From positions 124,001 to 188,000 of the forward strand of contig DATJGS010000010.1 in NCBI GenBank assembly GCA_035494735.1: 64,000 nt of DNA, in the 5' to 3' direction. Shown piece after piece: positions 34,337 to 42,796 of this stretch. This stretch comes from DATJGS01 sp035494735 (GTDB taxonomy: Bacteria; Eisenbacteria; RBG-16-71-46). The notes beneath the pieces are model-generated. The model had not been told where the DNA came from. It saw nothing but the letters and a program-made list of their open reading frames with translations, and made no database searches. The translations under genes and the position numbers were made by a program. Position 1 is the stretch's first letter. Each line of letters begins with the position of its first letter.

Positions 34337-35209
34337 ATGCCGGACGCCGCCGATCGACCCGAGGACTCTGCCATGACCGTGGACGCTCGCCCCGCGCCGC
34401 CCGCTGCTCCATCCACCGCGCCGTCCGCGCTGGCCGAGGATGTCGCGAGTCGGGCCACCGTGCGCGTCGTGCCCAAGCACCACGCGCTCGTCCGGCTGAC
34501 GCACTGGGCGAACGTGCCGCTGCTGCTCGGGCTGATCGCGAGCGGGCTGTCGATCTATTGGGCCGCCCCCGTGTTCCTCCACGCCGCGAACCCCGTGACC
34601 CACGATCGCGACTACCTCGTGGACCTGGGCCGCGCGATCGCAAACGCGCTGCATTCGGGAGGCGACCCGCGCGCGTGGGTGTACGACCACTTCGGCCTCG
34701 GCACGCGATCGCTGGCCGTGGCGCTCCGCTGGCACTGGGCGCTGGCCTACGTGTTCATGGCGAACGGCGCGCTCTACGTCCTTGGTCTCGCCGCGGGCGG
34801 CGGCTGGCGCGCCCTGCTGCCGCGCGCTTCGGATCCGGCCGACGCGCTGGCCATGCTCCGCTACTATGCCGGCGTCGTGCCGAACCTGCTGAGGCGAAGG
34901 CCCTGGCCGCACCCGCCGGTGCGCTCCAAGTACAACGCGCTCCAGCGCGGCGCGTACTTCACGATGCCGCTCGCCGGCGCGCTCGTCGTGCTGTCCGGCT
35001 GGGCCATGCACAAACCGACGCAGCTCGGCTGGCTCGAACGAATGTTCGTGAACTACGACGGCGCGCGGATCGTGCACTTCTCGTGCATGATCGTGCTCGG
35101 CGGATTCCTCGTGCCCCACGTCGTGCTCGTGATCGCCGACGGCTGGGACACGTTCCGCTCGATGGTGGTCGGCTGGTCGGATCGCGTCCGCGGGCACGCC
35201 CATGAGTGA
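34337..35209 (+). CDS. Membrane cytochrome b (YedZ/FdoI-like)
   Basis: 290 residues from ATG 34337. A Pro/Ala-rich N-terminus (about 45 residues) precedes four transmembrane helices with candidate haem-ligand histidines: HH/HW in VPKHHALVRLTHWANV, HWALAYVF, VHFSC and VPHVV. This matches prokaryotic cytochrome b561/formate dehydrogenase gamma-type anchors. It overlaps by 8 bases with the molybdenum enzyme gene and would supply electrons to, or take them from, that subunit. Confidence 0.87.
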   Translation: MPDAADRPEDSAMTVDARPAPPAAPSTAPSALAEDVASRATVRVVPKHHALVRLTHWANVPLLLGLIASGLSIYWAAPVFLHAANPVTHDRDYLVDLGRAIANALHSGGDPRAWVYDHFGLGTRSLAVALRWHWALAYVFMANGALYVLGLAAGGGWRALLPRASDPADALAMLRYYAGVVPNLLRRRPWPHPPVRSKYNALQRGAYFTMPLAGALVVLSGWAMHKPTQLGWLERMFVNYDGARIVHFSCMIVLGGFLVPHVVLVIADGWDTFRSMVVGWSDRVRGHAHE

Positions 35210-36278
35210 GCGCGAGCCGGACCACGAGGCGACGACCCCGGAGCCCCGCCCCTCGGAAGACCCCGCACCGCAGGCGACGCCCGTCGATCGCGCGGCGCCC
35301 GAGCCGGCGCCGCACGACGAGCCGCCAGCACCCGCGCCCGAGCCGATCGAACGCGGGGAACCGGTGACCGTCGAGAGTGGCGCGGCGGTGAGCCCCAAGG
35401 CGCCGGCGCCGCCGCGCCTCGAGCCGCTGACCGAGCGGCCCGAAGCGATCGTCGAGCGGCCGCGCGCGCGCTTGGCTGCGCAATCGCGCCGCGACTTCCT
35501 GCTGTTCGGCCTCGCCGCCGCCGCGACCGCGGTCGGCGCGTGGTGGCTGCTGCCCGAGCGCACGAAGGCGCGGCTCGCGCCGGGCGCGGCGCACGACCGG
35601 CTCGACACGCTCGCAAGCCGCATTGGGCTGAGCGCCGAGCGCCGCGAACGCGTGCTGAATCGCGCGCTCACGTTCGACGACGACGTGTCGGAGGCGCTGT
35701 ACTCCAAGGACCGCGCGGTGCGCACGTACGATCGGCGCGACGTCACGCCGCTGCGCAACAACTACGACGGGCGGACTCCGGGCCCCGAGTACCTGGCGAC
35801 CTGGTCCCTGCAGTTGTCGGGACTGGCTTCCGGGCGCATCGAGCGACTCGCCATCGCCGACCTGCTCGCGCGCTTCCCGACTCGCGAGCAGGTCACGCGC
35901 CTCGTGTGCGTGGAGGGCTGGAGCGCGATCGCGTGGTGGGGAGGCTTGCGCTTCGCCGATCTGCTGGCCGCGTATCCGCCGGCGCCCGGCGCGCGCTGGG
36001 CGGCGCTGCGCTCCGCCGTCAACCTCGATGGCGCCGGCCGGCCCGACCCCTACTACGTGTCCATCGATCTCGAGACGGCGCAGCACCCGCAGACCCTGCT
36101 TGCCACACATTTTTCCGGCGAACCGTTGCCGCTGGCCCACGGCGCCCCACTGCGCCTCCTCGTCCCGATGAAGCTCGGACTCAAGAACATCAAGGCCGTC
36201 ACCGAGATCGCGTACTCGGCGGCCGAGCCTCCCGACTACTGGAACCAGCGCGGCTACTCGAAGTACGACGGCCTGTAG
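35202..36278 (+). CDS. Molybdopterin-dependent oxidoreductase with Tat signal (YedY/SuoX-like)
   Basis: 358 residues. The first 94 residues are Pro/Glu/Ala-rich and poorly structured, then a twin-arginine motif SRRDFLLFGLAAAATAVG (95-112) starts the export/anchor helix. The sulfite-oxidase-type molybdopterin domain carries the molybdenum ligand Cys236 in TRLVCVEGWSAIAWW. Such subunits reduce sulfoxides or oxidised methionines, or act on sulfite. Together with the upstream cytochrome b it forms a YedYZ-like pair. A Tat signal behind a long cytoplasmic extension is unusual. Start alternatives further in would remove much of that extension. Confidence 0.88.
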   Translation: MSEREPDHEATTPEPRPSEDPAPQATPVDRAAPEPAPHDEPPAPAPEPIERGEPVTVESGAAVSPKAPAPPRLEPLTERPEAIVERPRARLAAQSRRDFLLFGLAAAATAVGAWWLLPERTKARLAPGAAHDRLDTLASRIGLSAERRERVLNRALTFDDDVSEALYSKDRAVRTYDRRDVTPLRNNYDGRTPGPEYLATWSLQLSGLASGRIERLAIADLLARFPTREQVTRLVCVEGWSAIAWWGGLRFADLLAAYPPAPGARWAALRSAVNLDGAGRPDPYYVSIDLETAQHPQTLLATHFSGEPLPLAHGAPLRLLVPMKLGLKNIKAVTEIAYSAAEPPDYWNQRGYSKYDGL

Positions 36279-36467
36279 TCCGCCGCCGCACAACCCGCCC
36301 GCAGCCCCGTCCGCCGCCCGACCCGCCGCGCCCGCGAAGTCCGGGCGACGGCCGCCCGCATGGCTCCGCTATACTCCTGCGACCGTGTTCGAGGGCTTTC
36401 CCCTGGCGGCCGCCCCGTCTTTCACGCGCCGTTGGGGGGCCCTCAGGCATGTCGCCCGAGGCCCAAC

Positions 36468-39400
36468 GTGACCCCGCGATCCGACCGTGTCGCAACGCTC
36501 GACCGCCCCGTCGAGCGGCCGCGCCTGCTGGGCGCGAAACTCAATCGTCCCGAGACCGGCGACCGCCACCTCGAGCGTCCCCGCCTGCTCCAGGCGCTGA
36601 CCCAGCACGCCGCCCGCCCGCTGACGCTCGTCGTCGCCGACGCCGGGTTCGGCAAGACGTCGCTGCTTGCCGACTTCGCGAAGCGCCGGCTGCAGCCCGT
36701 CGTCTGGTACTCGCTGATGCCGTCCGACGCCGACGTCGTCGTGTTCGGGCGCTACCTGATGGAGGGCTTCCGCCGCGACGCGCCGCGCTTCGGCCGCGAC
36801 TTTGCGCGCGCGCTCGAGGAGACGCGGCCCGGCGCGCGCTCCGCGGAGATGCTCGCCGGCACCCTCGTCAACGAACTCGCCGCGCTGCGCGGCCCGACGC
36901 GCCTGCTCGTGCTGGACGACTTTCAGGAAGTGGGCGCGCACCGCGGCGTGCTCACGTTCACGGACACGCTGCTGCGCTACCTGCCGCCCACGGTGCGCGT
37001 CGTCATCGCCGCGCGCACGGCGCCGCCGCTCGCGCTGGAACGCCTGCGCGCCGCCGGCCATCTGTTCGAGCTGCACTCCAGTCACCTGCGCCTGACGCGC
37101 GACGAGATGGCGCGGCTGTTCGCGGAGGTCTATCGCCGCCCGCTCGCCGAGCCCGAATTGACCGCGCTCGAGGAGACCACGCTCGGCTGGCCGACCGCCG
37201 TGCATCTCGTGCACGAGGCCCTGCGCCGCGACGGCGACGCGCGTCTCGAGGACATCCTCGCCGACGTCCGCTCCTCGAATCTGCAGATGCACGAGTACCT
37301 GTCCTCGGAGGTCTATTCGCGCCTCGATGAAGACACGCGCCGCCTGCTCGACGCCACGTCGACCCTGCAGCGCTTCGACGCCCCGCTCGCGGCGAGGCTG
37401 TCGGGCGTGGCCCGACCGCAGCGCATCCTCACGTCGCTGGCGCGGCGCGGCCTCCTGCGCGCGTTCGGCGAAGGCGACGCGCTGTCGTACGAGTGCCACG
37501 ATCTCGTGCGCCGCTTCGTCGTGCAGGAGCTGGAGTCGGCCGGCGGAGCGGCGCGGCTGCGCGGTCTCGAGACCGCGTGCGCCGAGGCGCTCGAGGAGCG
37601 CGGTGAGCACGAGCGCGCGTTGCGCCACTGGCTGCGCGCCGGCCATCACCACGAGTCCGTGCGACTGGTGCGCGACCTGGCGCCGCAGCTGCTGCGCGAA
37701 GGGCGCGCCGCCGCGCTGCTCGACTTCATCGGCGGCCTGCCGGCGGGACCGGCGAGCAACGACCTGGAACTCGCGCTGGCCCTGGCCGACGCGCGTCAGG
37801 CGCTCGGCAACTGGGACGACGCGGAAGCGCAGTACCAGGACGTGCTCGAGCGCTGCCGCAGCCAGGCGCGGCGCGACGTCGAACTGCGCGCGCTGCTCGG
37901 CCTCGGCAAGGTGCTGAACCTGCGCGGCCGGCACGAGCAGGTGCTGGGCATGGCCGAGCGTGGTCTCGCGATGTCGGCCCGGCTGCCACGCGACCTGCGC
38001 GCGCGCCTGCTGCAGATGAAGGCCGGCGCGCACTTCTACCTCGGCCAGTATCACGCGGCGGTCGACGTGCTCGGCCAGGTGCGGGCCCTGCTCGCCGACG
38101 CGCCGGAGCCCGAGCTGCTGCTGCCGACGATCCACAATCTGGCCGGCGCCTACGCGGCGCTCGGCAAGTTCCGCGAGGCGTCGGACGAGTTCCGCGTCGC
38201 GCTCGCCCAGGTGCGCGGCACGTCGTCGCCACGCGCGCCGCTGTATCTGTCGAACCTGGCGTTTCACCTCGCGGAGCTCGGCGAGCTGGCGGAGGCGCGG
38301 CGCGCCGCCGAGGAAGGACTGGCCGCGGCCCAGCGTTTCTCGAACCGCGCGATGGAGTGCGTGTGCCATCAGGCGCTGGCCCAGGTGCAGGCCCAGGCCG
38401 GCGACCTCGATGGCGCGCTCGCCGCGCTGCGCCAGGCCGAAGCCCTGAACGCCGAACTGCGCATGGAGGTCATCGAGACCGATCTGCTGCTGCTGCACGG
38501 CCGCGTGTTCCTGGCGCGCGGCCAGTACCGGCGCGCCGTCGAGTTCGTGAGCCGGGCGATCGAGCGGCTCGCGGTACGGCCCGACGACCCGCGGCTGTGC
38601 GACGCGCGTGCCGTGCTGGCCTGGTGCGAACTGCGCGCCGGCCGGCTGCACGTGGCGCGCACGCTGCTCGAATCGCTATGGGCGCCGGCCGACGCCACCG
38701 AGAACGACTACCTGCGCATGCGCGTGCACTACTGGCTGGCCGAGACGCTGCTCGCGCTCGGGGAGCGGCGCCACGTCGCCGCGCACGCGGCGCTCGCGCT
38801 GCGCCTCGTGCGCGAGCGCGACTACCTGTACTTCCTCAAGGTCCAGGTGCGCGAGGACCACGGTCTGGCATTGCACGCGCTGGAGCACGGCATCGAGCCC
38901 GACCTCGTGGCCTCGGCGCTCGTCGAGGCGCAGCCCGACGTCGAGACCGCGCTGCTGTCGCTCCTGGCGGGCGCCTCGGCTCCGGTCGGGGAGACGGCCA
39001 TCGCCGTGCTGGCCGAAGTCGGCGGACACGCCTCGGGCGTCGCGCTGGGTGGGCTCGCCGCGCGCCGCGGCCCGCTCCAGCCGGCGGCCCGGCGCGCGCT
39101 CGCCCATCTGGAGCGGCGCAGCACGCGCGGCGCGGCGGCGCAGTCCGACGGAACGCCCGCGGCGGCCCGGCTGGTGTTGCACGGTCCCGCCCGGCTGGAA
39201 GTCGGCGGCCGGCCGCTGCCGGCGTCGGCCTGGCGGACACAGCGCGCGTTCCAGATGCTGGTCTACCTCGCGCTCCACCCGCGCGGCGCGACGCGCGACG
39301 TGCTGCTCGAGCGCTTCTGGCCGGGGCGCCAGGCCGCGGCCGGGCGGCGCAATCTCCATCCGACGCTGTCGTACGTGCGCAGCGTCCTGCCGCGCGCCGA

Positions 39401-40013
39401 GGCCGCTCCCATCCTGCGCGAAGGCGAACGCTACTTCCTGAACCCGGCCTACCCGATGACGTGCGACGCGTGGGACGTGGACCACGCGCTCGACGCGGCG
39501 CGCCGCGCCGAAGACGACCACGCGCGACGCGCCGCGCTGGAGCGTGCGATCGCCCAGTCGGGGGGCCTGTTCCTCGAGGGCTTCTACGAGGACTGGGCCG
39601 ACGAGCTGCAGGCGCGCGAGCGCGACCGCACGTGCAAGGTGCTGCTCGAGCTGGGAGCGCTGTGCGCCGGCGCCGGAGACTTCGAGCCCGCGCTCGCGCA
39701 TTTCCGGCGCGCGCTCGAGCGAGACCCCTATCGCGAAGGCACGTGCCTCGCGGTGATGGAGTGCGAGGTGCGACTCGGCAACCAGCGCGCCGCGATGGTC
39801 GAATACGAGCGGCTGAAGACGCTGCTGCGCGGCGAAGTCGGCGTCGAGCCCCTGCCCGAGACCGAGGAGTCGGTGCGCGAGCTGCTGCGCGGCGCGAGCG
39901 TTCACGGCTGGCCCGAGGCCGGGGGCCGCGAGCCGGCGCATGGCGTTGGCCGGCAGACGGTTGCCACGAGCGCTCAAGCCCGCCTCAAGCGCTCCGCGCG
40001 AGGCTCCTCGTGA
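36468..40013 (+). CDS. STAND/TPR regulator with C-terminal SARP-type DNA-binding and BTAD domains
   Basis: 1,181 residues from a GTG at 36468 (an ATG at 36360 is possible). In order: a MalT/AfsR-like P-loop NTPase (Walker A ADAGFGKTS at 57-65, Walker B LLVLDDF near 150), a winged linker, a long array of TPR-like helices (about 430-880), then an OmpR-type winged helix (902-975: RLEVGGRPLPASAWRTQRAF, then ATRDVLLERFWPG) and a bacterial transcriptional activation domain (about 982-1145). SARP activators bind heptamer pairs 11 bases apart; such pairs stand before both subtilase genes. Its stop overlaps the first subtilase ATG. Confidence 0.9.
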   Translation: MTPRSDRVATLDRPVERPRLLGAKLNRPETGDRHLERPRLLQALTQHAARPLTLVVADAGFGKTSLLADFAKRRLQPVVWYSLMPSDADVVVFGRYLMEGFRRDAPRFGRDFARALEETRPGARSAEMLAGTLVNELAALRGPTRLLVLDDFQEVGAHRGVLTFTDTLLRYLPPTVRVVIAARTAPPLALERLRAAGHLFELHSSHLRLTRDEMARLFAEVYRRPLAEPELTALEETTLGWPTAVHLVHEALRRDGDARLEDILADVRSSNLQMHEYLSSEVYSRLDEDTRRLLDATSTLQRFDAPLAARLSGVARPQRILTSLARRGLLRAFGEGDALSYECHDLVRRFVVQELESAGGAARLRGLETACAEALEERGEHERALRHWLRAGHHHESVRLVRDLAPQLLREGRAAALLDFIGGLPAGPASNDLELALALADARQALGNWDDAEAQYQDVLERCRSQARRDVELRALLGLGKVLNLRGRHEQVLGMAERGLAMSARLPRDLRARLLQMKAGAHFYLGQYHAAVDVLGQVRALLADAPEPELLLPTIHNLAGAYAALGKFREASDEFRVALAQVRGTSSPRAPLYLSNLAFHLAELGELAEARRAAEEGLAAAQRFSNRAMECVCHQALAQVQAQAGDLDGALAALRQAEALNAELRMEVIETDLLLLHGRVFLARGQYRRAVEFVSRAIERLAVRPDDPRLCDARAVLAWCELRAGRLHVARTLLESLWAPADATENDYLRMRVHYWLAETLLALGERRHVAAHAALALRLVRERDYLYFLKVQVREDHGLALHALEHGIEPDLVASALVEAQPDVETALLSLLAGASAPVGETAIAVLAEVGGHASGVALGGLAARRGPLQPAARRALAHLERRSTRGAAAQSDGTPAAARLVLHGPARLEVGGRPLPASAWRTQRAFQMLVYLALHPRGATRDVLLERFWPGRQAAAGRRNLHPTLSYVRSVLPRAEAAPILREGERYFLNPAYPMTCDAWDVDHALDAARRAEDDHARRAALERAIAQSGGLFLEGFYEDWADELQARERDRTCKVLLELGALCAGAGDFEPALAHFRRALERDPYREGTCLAVMECEVRLGNQRAAMVEYERLKTLLRGEVGVEPLPETEESVRELLRGASVHGWPEAGGREPAHGVGRQTVATSAQARLKRSARGSS
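39973..39990 (+). promoter_or_regulatory. Heptamer pair upstream of subtilase 1 (SARP-type operator)
   Basis: CTCAAGC at 39973-39979 and again at 39984-39990, with a 4-base spacer (11-base period). It lies inside the 3' end of the regulator gene, 22 bases before the subtilase ATG at 40013. The same pair recurs at 44772-44789. Pairs of heptamers with 11-base period are the known target layout of SARP regulators. Confidence 0.7.
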
Positions 40014-42577
40014 TGAACCGAGCCCTCCAGGCGGCGGGAATTCCGAGCGAGCGAGCGGAGCGAGGCACGTGCCGGCCGGCATGGTGGGCGGCGCTGTGCC
40101 TCGTCGGCGTGCTCGCGAGCGCGCGCGCCGAAGCCGGCCCGTTCATCTGGGACCAGGACACCGACGGGATCGACGATCGGATCGAGACCGTGCACGTCCT
40201 CGGGTACTCGTATTCGTTCGTCGGCGCGGACACGCTGGCGGCTCAGCGCATCCAGGTCGTGCGCCAGGGCGCGGACCTCGCGTTCGGCGTGTACGTCGTA
40301 TTCGACCACACGCCGACGAACGCCGACCTGCTGACGCTCGGCGGGTTGGGCATGCCGGTTCTCTACCGCTACGAAGGCGTTCCCGCGGTGCGCAGCGTCG
40401 GCACGTTCGCGCAGGTTCAGGCGGCGTCCCAGCTCGCCGGCGTCGAGCGCGTCGAGGCGACGCCCATCGCGTATCCGCAAGTGCGCGACGGCGCGGCCGC
40501 CATCGGCGTGCGCGACGCGACGCAGCAGGTGTTCCCGACGTGGGCGGATTTCGGCGGCGCGGACGGGACGAACGTCGTCGTCGGCATCCTCGACACGGGC
40601 GTGAACGACGCGCCGGACGGCACGTATCCCGGTCACGAGTCGCTGATCGGGCGCTGCGTCGGCGGCGCGTCCTACGTGAACGGCGACTCCCTGCTCGACA
40701 CGCCGCGTGACGGCAGCGTCAATCCGGTCGATCGCGGGGGCAGCGCCACGCACGCGCACGGCACGCACGTCGCCGGGATCGTGCTCGGTTCCGGGGGCGC
40801 GAGCGGATTCGCCGCCGGCGTCGCCCCGGGCGCGCGCTTCGTGGACGTCAAGGTGCTGACCGACGCCGGTTCGGGCACCGGCGTCGCCGACGGGCTCGAC
40901 TGGTGCATCCACAATCGGACGCGCGACTGGGGCGTGCCCGGCACCACCGGCATCCAGGTGCTGAACCTGTCGCTGTCGAGTCCGGACGCGAGCGACGGCC
41001 AGGACGTGGTGTCGCGGCTCGCCGACCGCGCCGCGCAGCTCGGCATCGTCGTCGTCGCCTCGATGGGCAACGCCGGCGCGGACCACTTCGTGCCCTCGCC
41101 CGCGGCCGGCAACGGCGTGCTCGCGGTCGGGGCCATGGACGCGCAGCGCACGCCGCGCATCGCCGACGATCAGTGGGCGCCGTTCACGAATTACGGCCCG
41201 CGCGTCGACGACGGCGACGGCGACGCGGCGGACGAGTTGCGCCCCGACCTCCTGGCGCCCGGCACCGCGGTCCTGTCGGCCGACGGGTCGCTGACGAGCG
41301 GCGGCGCGGACTACCAGCGCCTGAGCGGCACGAGCATGGCCGCCGCGTTCGTGAGCGGCGCCGCGGCGGCGTTGCGCTCGGCGCATCCTGAACTGTCTCC
41401 CGCGGCGATCGGCGCGCTGCTGCGCGCGACCGGACGCCGTGAGCTCGCGGGTGCGCCGGCCGGCGTCACCGGCCCGGATCCGCGCTGGCGCTCGCCGATC
41501 GGCTACGGCGTCGTCGATCTCGTGGCGGCGCGGCTCGAGCTGGAGCAGCCGGAGCGTTCGCAGGTCGTGAGCCTTTCCCTCGCGAGCCCGGGCGGGACGC
41601 AGGTGTCCGCCGAGCTGCGCACGCAGCGCGAGCGCGGCGCGCCGTGGTTCGTGATCGAGCGGGCGGCCGACGCGGGCGGCGTGGCGCAGGCGTTCGCCGG
41701 CGTGGATTCGGCGGCGGCGGCGGGCGACTCCTCGCTCGGCGGCGCGGTGAATCGCCACGCCTACGCATGGAACTGGCCGGTCCCGGCGAACGAGCGCGGC
41801 GTCGCGTTCTGGTATCGCGCGGCGTTCGTGGAGAACGGCACCCGCTGGACGACGCCGGCGCGGCGCTTCACGAGCCCGCTCGGGCCGCCCGCGGCCACCG
41901 TCGAGCTCACGGTGGTGCACGACGCGTACGACCACGACCTCAGCGGATCGCTGACGACGAGCGGTCCCGGCGGCTCGTTCGTCGCGCCGCTGCCCGCGAC
42001 GAGCGCCGCCGTCTCGAGCGACTGGGTGAACGGCGAGAGCACGACCGGCAGCGTCGCGTGGTCGTTCCGGGTCGACGTGCCGGCCGGTTCCGCGGGCCCG
42101 CCGTCCGCGGCGCAACCGTGGTGGCTCACGATCGACGACGAGGGCTACCTCAACCACATCGGCCGGCTCACCGACTTCCGCGTGATCTGGCACGGCGCGG
42201 GAGGCGACGTCACGACCGTGGGCGGTCCACTGCCGCTGCTCACCGTCCAGGGCGAATCGGTTTACGCCTCCGCTCCCAGCAACGCGCTCGGCACCGATCC
42301 AGCCGGCGCGGGCGTCTCAAGCCCCCGCGTCGGACCCAACCCCGTGCGCGCGGGAGCGGAGGTTCTGTTCTCGCTGCCCGGCTCCGGACCGGCCGCCGTC
42401 GACGTGTTCGATCTGGAGGGGCGGCGCGTGGCGCGCGTCGCGCTCGCCGTCGCCGGCGACCGGCGGAGCGGCCGCTGGATCACACGCGACCGATCGGGCG
42501 CGCCGCTCGCGCCGGGCGTGTACCTCGCGCGGCTCGGCGCCGCGCGCGCGGCGAGGATCGTGGTCGTGCGCCCGTAG
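40013..42577 (+). CDS. Subtilase (S8) with FlgD-like C-terminal sorting domain, number 1
   Basis: 854 residues from ATG 40013 (overlaps the regulator stop as TGATG). A signal peptide (about 24-41) is followed by a calcium-type motif WDQDTDGIDDRIE (46-58) and an I9-like propeptide. The S8 triad is Asp194 (ILDTGVN), His249 (HGTHVAG) and Ser441 (GTSMAAA), with oxyanion Asn353. After a beta-rich region the last 80 residues form a FlgD-like/type IX-style sorting domain ending in GVYLARLGAARAARIVVVRP. It is a secreted or surface protease, probably controlled by the preceding SARP-type regulator. Confidence 0.93.
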   Translation: MNRALQAAGIPSERAERGTCRPAWWAALCLVGVLASARAEAGPFIWDQDTDGIDDRIETVHVLGYSYSFVGADTLAAQRIQVVRQGADLAFGVYVVFDHTPTNADLLTLGGLGMPVLYRYEGVPAVRSVGTFAQVQAASQLAGVERVEATPIAYPQVRDGAAAIGVRDATQQVFPTWADFGGADGTNVVVGILDTGVNDAPDGTYPGHESLIGRCVGGASYVNGDSLLDTPRDGSVNPVDRGGSATHAHGTHVAGIVLGSGGASGFAAGVAPGARFVDVKVLTDAGSGTGVADGLDWCIHNRTRDWGVPGTTGIQVLNLSLSSPDASDGQDVVSRLADRAAQLGIVVVASMGNAGADHFVPSPAAGNGVLAVGAMDAQRTPRIADDQWAPFTNYGPRVDDGDGDAADELRPDLLAPGTAVLSADGSLTSGGADYQRLSGTSMAAAFVSGAAAALRSAHPELSPAAIGALLRATGRRELAGAPAGVTGPDPRWRSPIGYGVVDLVAARLELEQPERSQVVSLSLASPGGTQVSAELRTQRERGAPWFVIERAADAGGVAQAFAGVDSAAAAGDSSLGGAVNRHAYAWNWPVPANERGVAFWYRAAFVENGTRWTTPARRFTSPLGPPAATVELTVVHDAYDHDLSGSLTTSGPGGSFVAPLPATSAAVSSDWVNGESTTGSVAWSFRVDVPAGSAGPPSAAQPWWLTIDDEGYLNHIGRLTDFRVIWHGAGGDVTTVGGPLPLLTVQGESVYASAPSNALGTDPAGAGVSSPRVGPNPVRAGAEVLFSLPGSGPAAVDVFDLEGRRVARVALAVAGDRRSGRWITRDRSGAPLAPGVYLARLGAARAARIVVVRP

Positions 42578-42717
42578 CGCCGGCGCCGGCCGCCGCACCG
42601 GATGTCCGCGCGGCGTCGGACGGGTATGGAGCTTGTCGCGGGGGGTGCTCCCTCCACGCGGCAGGCGCCTGGAATCCTACCCGCTCCGACCGTCGCGCGG
42701 GTTCAGGGCGCGAGACA

Positions 42718-42746
42718 TTGACCGCCCGTCGCGCGCCGCGGATACT
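42718..42746 (+). promoter_or_regulatory. Sigma-70-type promoter of the binding-protein gene
   Basis: TTGACC at 42718-42723 and GATACT at 42741-42746 are separated by 17 bases, the best vegetative promoter match in this GC-rich intergenic region. It lies 50 bases before the ATG at 42797. Confidence 0.55.
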
Positions 42747-42796
42747 GCGCGACCACGATCCAACGCCGTTCGGCCGTTCCTTCCAGGGAAGACCTC

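Noticed and set aside
36369..38651. Long minus-strand open frame (760 codons) opposite the regulator
   Set aside because: It is a shadow of the regulator gene: low-complexity Gln/Arg/Ala/Val-rich translation with no domain, while the plus frame has a P-loop, TPRs and a winged helix.
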